A program made the position numbers and the translations under genes. A stretch of 64,000 nucleotides of DNA from Plecoglossus altivelis (lineage: Eukaryota; Chordata; Actinopteri; Osmeriformes; Plecoglossidae). The stretch lies in NCBI GenBank assembly GCA_036571765.1, contig BROE01000022.1, positions 18,988,003-19,052,002 on the forward strand, read 5' to 3'. Positions 11,151 through 26,098 of the stretch are shown in pieces (within the stretch, counting starts at the first letter, position 1; the number at the start of each line of letters is the position of its first letter). A model generated the notes under the pieces. The model saw only the letters and a list, made by a program, of their open reading frames with translations. It was not told where the DNA came from and did no database searches.

Positions 11151-13771
11151 AGCTTGGTTGTCTCCGTGCTAATATCTTTTGAAACAAGATCTGAACTGCA
11201 TCTCCTTGGGGACGTCGTCCATGTCTCTAAATATTTATAATGGGACATGATGCCTTTATAATGTCTAATGTTTTTTATATTGTTTTTACACCTCTTTTTT
11301 TTCTTTCTTTTTTTTTTACAATACTGCAGAGTTGAGTCATGCACGTGAACTAGATAGTCTGCGGATATCAGACACAAACGTGTGATTCCTCTGGCTCATT
11401 GTCTGTGCTGCCCTCTGCTGTACAATACAAGCTCTCCCAGTGGGCCTGCAATACGCATGTACAGAAGGCCTACCTACGCCTATACACGAATGGCAATGAC
11501 TGTAACAAAGAAATGCTTAGATTCATTTAATGAATTAATCATTTAAAAAATCTACTGTTACAATATTACGCTTGAGTGCAATCACATTATTTACAAAGAG
11601 GTAATGATCTGAAGCAAAACTATTCCAACATAAGTAAATAGCTTCATGTAGTCGACCGCAATCAAACGTTGAAAGGACAATGCTTTGTGTTAATTACAAA
11701 TTAGGTCTAAGTCGTGGAATTTATGCTCATCTTTTTAAAATAATATCTTACTTTTTGATCAGAGTCAAAAGATCCTAACCAAAGAAACCTGTTGTCATTG
11801 TTTTGAAGCTCATCATAGCAACCTTTTTCTTGATTTTTTTCTACCTCCTTCCTGCTTGTGCACGACACAACTTTCGCTCTGACGTTTAATTACACCGTGG
11901 TTGAGACTCGTGATTTAAGAAATGAAGAATACTTTCATACATTACTGACCAAGTTACATTTTAATTTTTTTGTTGTTCTCAAACGCACGACTGTAGTCTA
12001 TAAGCTATATAGCTCTACTGTTGAGAACATCCTAAATCAGGGGCTTCTCTCCCGTCTACGGTAGGCTGCATGTACATTAACATGTAGGCCTGCTTAACTA
12101 AACCACCAATGCAGTCCTATGAACCGTTAAAGGCAAATTCTCAAAAATGTCAGGCTTTCCCCCCACCGACGTTCTCCGGAGTGGTCGTGGTCTTTCCATA
12201 TGTCCATTGTAATACAGATGCATAATTGGAAGAATACGCCTGATAGTAGTTATAAATCTATGTCAATGGATTGGTCTGCCGTCATGTTGTATCTGAACAA
12301 TTCATCTCTGTAGTAATGCCAGGAATCTCTGTGCGCGCGCGCAAATTACACATCAGAAAGGGTTTAGTTGCCCATGATCAGCAACCCGGCATTCTGCAAA
12401 ATTCATTTTACGAATGTCTCTTCGTTTTAATTTAATTGAGTATAGTGTCGCGATTTTCTTGTTTGAATAAGCATGTTGACACAAAATAATATAACAACGT
12501 AGATAAGTCGCCTCCAGTTTGGCTCGCTCTCTTCGCGTTACAGCTCCTTCACGGTGATCGGTTCTCTAACCTTTCCTGTGAATGTCTCGTGAACCGGGCA
12601 CTCAGCATCGTTGATGTTTTGCAGATGTCCTTTTTATAATCCAAAATAGTGTAGCAGGCTATTGCGATTAAACGAATGCGACTAACAAAAGCATTTTCAA
12701 ATAAAAGCTACTTTGTCTGATAAGGCAATTCTGTTCCGTTATTTAGAAGCGAATTGACTTACAAAGGAGTATCATCTGCTTTAAAATAGGCTGGCTAGCT
12801 AACAGAACAGCGTTATGTAGTATATATACTTTAAGTGTAGATCAGTGTAATTAGTGACATAAATCTACGTGTTTACTGATGTCAATTCTGCCAAAACGCG
12901 GCGCATGGTAAATTAGGCCTCGAATTATGACAACTGGCTCCATTACGCATGTAATTACTTCTGTTATAAACTATTTGTTTAGATCTTTGTGGTGGTAAGA
13001 CAACCTAACAGAGAACCAATATGGTACATTTAAATCAACATACCATAATCAATTTATATTGTAAGAAACAGAGTCATTAAGAATGTCACAAGGTTACCAC
13101 AGCATTGAGAGTTTGACTAGAGTAGATGTTGAAGTTAAACAGGTTCTGATGACAGGTAATTTAAAGTGCGATCCGAGAAATATAGGTGCCAAAACCAGTG
13201 AGAAGACCTGTTATCAACAGCTGCATCAAGGGCACTGCACTATCCGTAATTTCACAAATCTGTCACCGACACAATCAGGGGCACTGTACCCAGTTTACAA
13301 TCTGTGTGTGGCAACAATTCTTTCACTGGCAATGTGCAATATGTAGTTTAAGTAAACTATATTTCTGTGTTTCACTGACATCTTACAGTCATTATCAAAT
13401 GCATCACGGGCACTGTCCCCCTGGTTCTAAACAAGCAACATCATGTCCTGTTTAGTTATGGCCCGGTCCCACTCTCAATATTACGCGTTCCGTGTTGCTG
13501 CATAAAATTGCCTTTTGCTGCATTCAATAAAGGTTGGCCTACACCCATGACATCTATGAATCTTGGGCAATTGAGTAATTATTGCACGAAGTCTGGAACG
13601 ACGTGACGCAGTTTTAAGGTTTGAAATTGAGACCTTTGGATATGCGCTGTGCGCCGGAACATAACGTGTGTGAACTAAGTGTAATAATATTTTGTACAAC
13701 GTTCTATTTAATGGCGAAATACTACGTTTCAGATACATATTGCATGCCGTTATTTCCGTTGTTCCGTTATA

Positions 13772-13777
13772 TTTATT
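13772..13777 (-). terminator. Candidate polyadenylation signal of tbr1
   Basis: TTTATT on the plus strand is AATAAA on the minus strand. It is the first canonical signal I see downstream of the tbr1 stop codon, about 700 bases away, which would give a moderate 3' UTR. Position is the only support. Confidence 0.3.
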
Positions 13778-14411
13778 GCAGTAAAGCACGTTACAGCAGA
13801 TACAGAAGCTATTCACAAACAACAAATAATCTATGAAAATAACAGGTCCGAGACTTAAAATGAAACATTTTCCCCTCACAGTAGACCTAGAAATGCGTAC
13901 ATTATCAACATTAATAACGATTTACCCACAACTAATGAATTTGATTCAATCTAAATATGGTTACGTCCGCATTTGTCTAACATTGGACACCGTGATAGAC
14001 AAAATGGGAATTGGGTAGACTTCAGAAATGATCACAGCCTACCTAGCTCTCGTTGCTAACAGCAAAATAAGCCCTATGCTACACAACATTATAGACATTA
14101 ATTTAAATAGTTCAAACTGACACTTTGTATGCGATCACACTGTACGTTATTTGCATTTTAAACACAACCAAATAATATTTTTTTGTAAATATCAAAATCG
14201 AATCAAATAGTTTACATTCAGTCACTAAATCACCAAATGGTTAAATATTAGGCCCTATATACATTATTTTCATAATTACAATGACTGTTGACTGAAAGCT
14301 TTGGAATGGTTGAACAAATTATTGTCTCTGATGTCAAACATTCTGTCCCTAAACACGGTGTAACATTTCATCGCCTCAAAATCTTTTGTCAACTTTGATA
14401 TATGTGCAGCA

Positions 14412-14446
14412 GATAGATCGATAGATAGATAGATAGATAGATAGAT
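14412..14446. repeat. GATA tetranucleotide microsatellite
   Basis: Short (GATA)n run, tagatagatagatagatag, in the tbr1 3' UTR or immediate 3' flank. Confidence 0.9.
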
Positions 14447-14478
14447 TAAAACACAAGTTAACGCGATGTGATTTTTTT

Positions 14479-18175
<3,697 letters not shown>

Positions 18176-18700
18176 AGCTCAATGGTAAACGTGCTATAAG
18201 CTCAACCTATATCAAACCACAGTCTCTACCCACGCCTGGCTAACAAGATGAAAAACGCCTTCCTAAGGTTTGAGGTACTTGAGTACGGCAGCAAATTAGC
18301 CAATTGACACCATCCTGCAATCAGGAAGGATTTGCGTTTCATCACTCTTTCTGCGATGCTAATGAAACAAGAATTTCCATTGGTTAGCTCAAGACGATAA
18401 TTTAATTAGACAGTTCTTAATTAGGAGAATGTGAGGGATTGTGCGCAGACACGATTCGCTTGTATAGACAATCAAGGCATATCATGTCATGATCTAAACA
18501 AAGTTAAGATTTTATGCGATAGCTGCAGATATACCCCGTTTTAAACTGTTTGGGTTCTGTAGACTCATCCACATCAAGAGGCTTATCTTGCTGGTTTCAC
18601 AAACAACGTCCATGAGTCGACTGGACACGACCAGACTCTTGTGGCAACGTTTCTGTCCCCGCAGTGAATTTTCTCAATATTAAGGAGAGCATGCGTTGTT
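18176..18700 (-). promoter_or_regulatory. Presumed tbr1 5' UTR and promoter
   Basis: Immediately upstream of the tbr1 start on the minus strand. An inverted CCAAT (ATTGG at 18379-18383) lies about 200 bases upstream of the ATG. No convincing TATA box or initiator could be fixed, so the transcription start is unknown. Assignment is by position. Confidence 0.4.
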
Positions 18701-20243
18701 TACCTATTTATGGGGTATGAGTGGCAAAGTATGTTTACCGGAGAAATGAAAATATATTATTAAAACACCAAAAATGACAGTGCATCAGATGCTTTCAAAT
18801 GTTTGTGATATAGCGTGAAATCATGGCCGTTCTCTGAAGATGTGTTTATGAGTCCCTAGGTATGTAAATATTTCATCACAGCACGTCCAAAGTTCAGAAT
18901 CAAAGCACTGGTAGCATAAATGCACTGGTAAATATAGCATATACATCTTTTGAAAAATACAATTACAAATCATAAACAAAAAATACAGTCTTCATAGTGA
19001 AAGCCTTTTAATACCGATTTTAATCATTTGTGTAGTTTGGTAGGCCATTGTCAGGACATTGGATGTTACTTTTCAAACAAATAAGCTAAATAGCGATAAC
19101 TAGCAGATACTTTATACAATAGGTACATAACATATAACACAATGTAATAAATAGTTTTCATTGGACTTCGTCTAAGTTGCAAGCGATCATCAATGTTTAT
19201 ATGTCATAAATAGAGTTCTAATAAGCTATATAAGGAGAAGCTCTCTTTCGGAGAAAAAATCCTTATCCAAAACAAGTGTAACGTTCACAGCCTATACGTC
19301 TTGACCAATTATTTTATCTGCTGGCTATGCATAGCTCACTTTATCGGGGACAATATGACATCGTCATTTGGCAAAATGTAAGTGTGCCATGAATCTCGTG
19401 AGCCGGAGCCAAAACGAATCCTGTGTTTCTGCTGTATACTCGGGTGGCAGCAGTCCAAATCTTGACTTAAGCCAATATCGACAGAAATACAATAGAATGG
19501 GTCGGTAAGATTAAGTTTTGCTAAATGAACATAAGCCATCTAAGCACTTATAGGATTTACTTATTTCAAAGAAAGATGCATTTTTTATTCAAATACACAT
19601 TAGTTATGTCCAGTTAATCAATGTCCCATTCCCCAAACTTTGCTCTTTTTATTCTAAAATGTCGCATTATCCAAGTGACCTTGTATTTTATTAGAGACGG
19701 TATATTGTTTATTGCGATTCTGAACCCAAGTGAAACAGTTTGTTCCCGGTGCTTGACTTAAGCGGCCAGAAAGGAAACGAAAAACCACTTCTTTCTTAAA
19801 GTGAGCTCAGCGATGCGAATTTGGAACCATTATTAGTCCCTGTTTCAATAAATACTAAAAGACAGATTATATTTCGCGGCATTATCCAACAATTAAGTGT
19901 CACAGTTCGAAATATATATTAAACAAGTTAAAATTTAAGGGCGCAAAAGCTAAACCCCATCTCTGAAACAGGGTTTCACAGCGAGGTGAAATGGCGAGCG
20001 GTGTAATGATAAGCTCTGCATCTGTGAGGCTAACAAGAGAGGTCATTACAGAAGGGCAACAGGGTCCAGCAATCTATTCCTGTGAAACTACAAGCACGGA
20101 CTTGCCTGTGCCTGGGCTGGCGCGCGGGCCCTGTCCTGCTCATTACAGGATTATGGTTCACTTCCATCACTGATCTTTAATAAGCAAACGGGGTTGGCTC
20201 CCCCCCCCCCTCTCTTCTCTCTCTCTCTCTCTCCTCTCTCTCT

Positions 20244-20319
<76 letters not shown>

Positions 20320-23090
20320 TCTCCGGGCCAAACCAATTGTTGAATCAGGCATGCACCCTAGTTTGTCGTTCACGCGCCCCCTCCCCCAGATGTTGTGCTC
20401 CTTTATTGTTCATGAGGCCCACCACTGTGCTCTTATTAGCCCAGCTAGCGGCCATAACCACAGAGTACAGCCTGATTAGCCTCCGCAGTCTTGTGTCACA
20501 GGGGGCCTGCGTGTTTCCTTAGAGAACACCTGCACCTGCGAGGCGCGCCTGGTACTCTACCCTCCACTGACCAGGACATGACGCTCTCTATTCGACTGTT
20601 TAAGTCGTTCATTAAAAAAACTAAAAGGAATTATGTCGTCTGATATTGATTAGTTATAATTGTTGATTTATAATTCAAACTCGATTTTTTTGTAAAATTA
20701 TTATTTAGAAAATGATTATTGAATCGATGTAAGAGTTATTTACCATGACCTCTTTAGTAGTGTTTGTGTTAGAGTTGAAGGGAAAAAAAACGACTTCTTT
20801 TTTTTCAAGACAAGGTATCAGTATTTCCATTGTTGTGCCAAAATGGTCTGTACCACTTGGGTGTAATCTAATCAATGTGAATGGCAGGAGCAAGCAGGGC
20901 TGAGACTGAGCCACAGCATTGGGACTTTACCTAATGTCGACTCTGTCACTTCAATGATGTGAACACAGCACACCAACTGACAACAAAATTATAGGCAGCA
21001 AGGATATAGGGACAGAGTGTGCTGCCCCAGTCAGGTGCAATTGCTTTTTTCTGACTATGAAATGGCTTGTCTCTTGTCGGATGGGTAAACATTTCCCTGT
21101 CAGGCTGGTAATAAGAGATGAGGCACATCGGGGCTCAACTAAGAGGATAGAGCCAAGGTTATTTGGGATTCATGACAGGTAGTGGCTTATATTACAGGGG
21201 CCGTAAAAATTTCATGGGAATGCATTTAAGATGGTCTTTAAGTTATTTATATGTTGTTTGCTGGATGTCACTTTCGGATTTCCATCAATAAATCAAGTTG
21301 AAGGATTTTTTTGGATGGTTCTTAAAAAAAAAAGACCAAGAATTATTTTCTTGTTGTTATTGTTTTTGTGTGTGTGTGTGTTTTTTTTGGGGGGGGGGCA
21401 ATTAAAATAGATGAACACCAAGACAGATTACTAATGGGACCCAAAGACAGGGGCTTTGTGCTCTTGATGCTAACCTGACCACTGGCCCCTGCATCCATGT
21501 CTCCCCTGTCAGGGAGAATCAAGGTGCTCCCCTGAATGAGGACAGCTGGTGATATGCTAAGGGGCCAGCGTGGACAGTTGTGGCTTTTAAAGTCTTATTA
21601 ACCCTCCTCCCCTGACACACTGAGACACGCGGCAGTATCATCCCAGAAGTGCACTCCTACAGCGCTCATTATTGATGTCCTCTCAGGTCCACACGCCCAG
21701 AGACCACTCCCATTCTTGACCACAAGCCAGACGGTGTCTAGGCAGGGTTAGCATGCACAGATTTTAGAAACCTCCCTTCAATCTCAAGATGTAGCAGTCT
21801 GTAAAGGAAGCACTGTCAAAGACATTTAATTTTATGTTTATTTTTTTTAACCGAAAGATAACAATAAGATAATATTAATGCAAATGAAATATTGCAGCTG
21901 CATCATATACAGCCCACTATTGTTAATTAAATGTATATTGTATAGTTTTTTGCTATGGAAAGATGTGTTAACTACAGGAACACTCTGCTAGACAATGAAG
22001 TATATTGTATAAAGTAAGTAATTCATTTGAGTTTCAGAGAAGAAGCGTTGTGTGTTGACCTCTGTGTAAGAAAAGCAGTAAGCTCATTGGTCCTGTAAGT
22101 TCAGAACATCACTGGTCGGTTCAGAAGATCACGGGTCCTGTAGGTTTAGAAACAGCATGATGATTCTGGTGTTACTTTACTTAACACTAGCCAACACTGA
22201 TGGGAAACACAGGAACATGTGCCTAAATACATCCAGATTCATCGTCATGCATTTTGTAAGCCATGACAACACCTGGTGTGAACGCCTTAAAATGATGCAA
22301 TATTTTCTGATATTTTGTATATGTTGTCTGTTGCAGTGGCTTAGGCTGCATCTCTGGAAGCCTTAAATTGAACAACTTCACACTGTCACTGAAAATAGCG
22401 ATATTAACAAGAAAGCTGTAACAGATTCATTAATAAGGTGTAGCAATAAACAGCCTATGAAACCCAGGCAGTACTTGTTAAGTGTTCTAGAACCCTCTCT
22501 GATGTTCTTGTAATTCCAGGACAGTTCATGGAGGGTTTATGCATAATCTTGCTAGGAAGTCTAAACATCCTAGACTGAGGTGCACATCCATTTTTTTTGT
22601 GGGAAGCGAAATTTTTAATGCAATTTCAAATAAATCACTAAGTGACTGTGCAGAAGTATGTTAATGCAACGTTGTAAAAAAGGTAATCTGATCAGTGGTA
22701 CACATTAGCCTTCCCAGAGTGTTATACTTATCTTTGGGACTGAAAAGAGGCCTGAGCATTTAATGTAATTATTTCATCAACATAAGTGATCAGGGTGTTA
22801 GTTCTCACAGACACTTAACACTTCCTCCTCAAACAAAAAAAACAATGGCGATTTGTGAAAATGTGATAACATTTACTCTTAAAGTCCACAGTTAATTTAG
22901 ACAGAGGCCAAAGGAGAGGTGATTCAGCTGCCGTTACCCTAACCTCTGCTGGGGTAAGACCGTGTGGTGATTAGCATGTTCATTGATGTCATTTTTATGT
23001 CGTGAGAGTGCAGGCAAAATGGTATCTTTCATCATCCATCAAAAAGAGGCTTGCCGCTTGGCAACAACAAGCCTGAGTAAAGAGAGAGGG
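18701..23090. other. Upstream flank of tbr1, no gene seen
   Basis: No exon of a recognisable gene. Several stretches are non-repetitive with mixed composition of the sort seen in conserved non-coding elements next to developmental genes, notably about 20000-20200, 20380-20560 and 21430-21740. Whether they are conserved cannot be judged from one sequence. A CT array lies at 20208-20325. Confidence 0.4.
20208..20325. repeat. CT dinucleotide microsatellite
   Basis: A C10 run followed by about 110 bases of (CT)n with few interruptions. The Arg/Glu-only frames on the opposite strand are by-products. Confidence 0.95.
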
Positions 23091-23091
23091 G

Positions 23092-23268
23092 GGGAGGGAG
23101 GGAGAGACCAGGTGAGGAGGGAGAGATCAGGTGAGGAGGGAGAGATCAGGTGAGGAGGGAGAGATCAGGTGAGGAGAGAGAGACCAGGTGAGGAAGGAGA
23201 GATCAGGTGAGGAGGGAGACACCAGGTGAGGAAGGAGAGATCAGGTGAGGAGGGAGAGTTTTAGTCGT
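23092..23268. repeat. CAGGTGAGG minisatellite, left block
   Basis: Tandem units of about 19 bases, gagagatcaggtgaggagg, following a G-rich run. The same unit forms the right block at 23720-23960. Each copy carries CAGGTG. Confidence 0.9.
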
Positions 23269-23715
23269 TCTGAGAAGCTGAGGCAAAATCGGTATTCTTC
23301 TTCATCATCCCTACAAAAAGAGGGGCTTGCCGCTTGAGCAACAACACCAGCTCCCTTGAGTGAGAAGGGAAGGGAAGGGGAGTGAGGAGGAGACCGAGGG
23401 TGAGACGAAACAGGTGAGAGGAAGAGATCAGTGAAGGAGGGAAAGCATCAGTTAGAGAGATGAGACCACCGTTGACAGGAAGGAGAGATCACGGTGTCCA
23501 AGGGAGTTAGAAAAGATCACCAGGTAGGAAGGAGACGAGTTCAGGGTTGAGGAGGGTAGAGACCAAGTGAGAAGGAGAGATCAGCTGTGCAGGAGGAGAC
23601 ACCCTAGAGTCGGTTGAGGCAAGGCACAGACATCAGGTGCGAGAGGGATGAAGACCAGCTAAGTAGTAGGAAGAGCGAAGCAGGGTGAGGAGGCAAAACC
23701 AAGTTGACGGGCGTA
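23262..23715. other. Noisy duplicate of the left flank and array
   Basis: From about 23262 the sequence repeats the unique flank at about 22993-23090 with scattered insertions and substitutions: compare gaggcttgccgcttggcaac at 23046 with gaggggcttgccgcttgagc near 23320. It then gives error-laden copies of the 19-bp unit up to about 23715, where the clean array resumes. This is best explained as uncorrected read sequence inserted at an assembly join, not a biological duplication. Confidence 0.8.
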
Positions 23716-23719
23716 GATG

Positions 23720-23961
23720 GAGAGATCAGGTGAGGAGGGCGAGACCAGGTGAGGAGGGAGAGATCAGGTGAGGAAGGAGAGACCAGGTGAGGAGGGAGAG
23801 ACCAGGTGAGGAAGGAGAGATCAGGTGAGGAGGGCGAGACCAGGTGAGGAGGGAGAGACCAGGTGAGGAGGGCGAGACCAGGTGAGGAGGGAGAGATCAG
23901 GTGAGGAGGGAGAGACCAGGTGAGGAGGGCGAGACCAGGTGAGGAGGGAGAGACCAGGTGA
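23720..23961. repeat. CAGGTGAGG minisatellite, right block
   Basis: Clean copies of the 19-bp unit (gagagaccaggtgaggagg with gcgagacc variants). The minus-strand frame with repeated leucine, proline and serine is a by-product. Confidence 0.92.
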
Positions 23962-26034
23962 GTGTCTCTGGCTCCACAGTGCAGTGTGTGGTAGGTCCCT
24001 ACCATACTCTGCTCTGTACAGCTAACACTGATACTCTCCCTCCTCACTGATGCGGATTACTGGATTCATCAGATGGCTTGGATATAATGTCAGCAGCCAC
24101 CGCGTGTGGAAAAAGGTCTAATGTCGCAACTAAAACTTCTGTTATCACTTGCTAGTGACCTGTTATCAGCTGCTGGGTTTGTTGCTGGTCTCTTGAAATA
24201 TTCAGAAGGCTTAGTGACCCTGGAAGTGCAGCTGGGGTTTGTGACCATTTTGTTATTTCTGCTGCCATGTGCTGTCAGACGCCAAGCAAGGGAACATCAG
24301 CCAGTATCCCCTGGAAACCCACGGCATAAAAGATTCAGGCTAACTCGACTTTTTAAGCCATTTCTGATGAAAAGCACACAGAAATGAAACTGACTTATGC
24401 CAAATGAATATCACTGAATCGCTGTGATTGTGGAGCGTATGTTTGTAACGTGGAAATTATTTATAGAACATCAATTCCATCTTAAGAGTAGTGATGTCAA
24501 GAAGTGCCCAGATATCTCCAAGGTCTCCTGAGAGAGCAGTGGGGAGGCCACATGCTCTCACCCTCAGGTGACGAGTCTTCTTCTCCAGCCTGCTGACCAA
24601 CAGAGTTCCTCACATCACTTTATAAGGGTAGTGTTAATCACCCAGTCATAGCTGGGCTTTACAGCGTTGAATTATATCGAAAAATTGCTTTGATGTGATT
24701 TTTTTGGGGGGGAAAAAGATTGACCTAGCCTAAGTTCAAATCGCCAATTTGGCAATCATGCCAAATCATTAAATTACTTAGTAACCATGCAACTTTTAAT
24801 ATGATTTTACTAGAAAAACATAAATTCCCCTCAACGCAAAAATGCAGTTTTCTCAAGGTGAAAAGAGAATATTTGAAAAATGGGAGCAAACAGGCGATTG
24901 TCGTATTACAGGAATAATCTTCATTAAAATCACAGGCAACAACAGCAGGCCAACACGAAGCTCATTGAGAATGCAGTGTGAAAAGAGAGGCCCACAGATT
25001 ATCGCTCCAGCTCATGTTTAATTTATCTTGGAGCAATACTGTCAGGCACCCTTCCTTTTCAAAGGAGTAGTGGCTGTTAAAATCTGGACTACAACCCCCA
25101 AAAAAAGGCAGGCTTGGAACTAACTGAAGCAGGCCAGTATCACTTCACAAGATGGTTGAGTGAACATCCGAGAGCGAAAGCACTGGAGGCATCTTCAATA
25201 TGTTTAGCACAGCTTCACAGCAGCGTAATATCACCGGTTTATGCTCATATATATTTCAGGAAGCCACCACCAAAAGCAACGCTAACCATAAAAAGGGCTC
25301 ATGCAAGTGCCAAGCATGCTATATATACAACGCAATACGTAACATTTGTAATCATTGTGAGCCGAGTAAAAAAAAAAAAAAACGGTAGGTACAGATGCTC
25401 TTCTGAGTACATCGGTAGACTCTCTGGTAAAAAAAGAGTTAAGCAATACAAGCAGACAAGCAGTGTCCTTGCCACTCAGCTATGAAAGGTAGCCTTAAGC
25501 CAATTTCTGTGTGCTGCGCCTTTCTCCTCCTCCCCACGGCAGGGAGAAATGGAATTGCCTCTCACATCCGAAGACAGCTCTGTGAAGGTGATAATAGAGC
25601 TACTCCCTGCTGTCTGCAGGGAGGAAATAGGAAAGTGGCATATGGGGGCCAGGAACCAAATGGAGAAGAGAAGCGTCCAGGCAAGGGAACCAGCCATAGG
25701 AAAGGTTAATGATCAGTTCTCAATTCAGGAGGGAGGAACTCTGTTCTACCACGAAGAGGAAGAGAAATGTGACATGATTTACGTCTCTGTGACTTTGCGT
25801 CTCGTCTCGCCTCAAAACAAACACGGCTAAAAACATGTCGCAATTCTACAACCAAGCTTAAACAGCCTTGAAGGCACAGTAGGACCAGCGATGACCAATG
25901 AAAAAGGGTCATCTCAAATTTGAGTGTTCAGAAAAGGGTTAGCCGACCACACGCCCACTAACCATGAAGCCAAGAGAAACACGGCCGTGTTGCAATGCAG
26001 AGGCCTCCTGTAAACAAGCACCAACACAGAATCC

Positions 26035-26098
26035 TGACTGACTGACTGACCGACCGACCGACCGACTGACTGGCTGACTGATTGACTGACTGGCTGGA
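26035..26098. repeat. GACT/GACC tetranucleotide array
   Basis: Short array of gact, gacc and ggct tetramers, the same sequence class as the AGTC arrays at 7-8.7 kb. Confidence 0.9.

Larger units (their letters stand above)
10336..14478. other. Intergenic region between slc4a10 and tbr1
   Basis: About 4.1 kb holding the presumed slc4a10 promoter and 5' UTR (right of 10335) and the tbr1 3' UTR and 3' flank (left of 14479). It is AT-rich and mostly unique. A 48-bp tandem duplication lies at 11055-11150 and a short GATA array at 14412-14446. No other gene was recognised. Confidence 0.5.

Noticed and set aside
13083..13455. Two overlapping frames of about 88 residues
   Set aside because: No recognised domain, no exon boundaries; intergenic AT-rich sequence next to tbr1.
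24106..24387. 93-residue frame with a hydrophobic stretch
   Set aside because: It starts at GTG, not ATG, and has no splice or promoter support; hydrophobicity alone is weak evidence.
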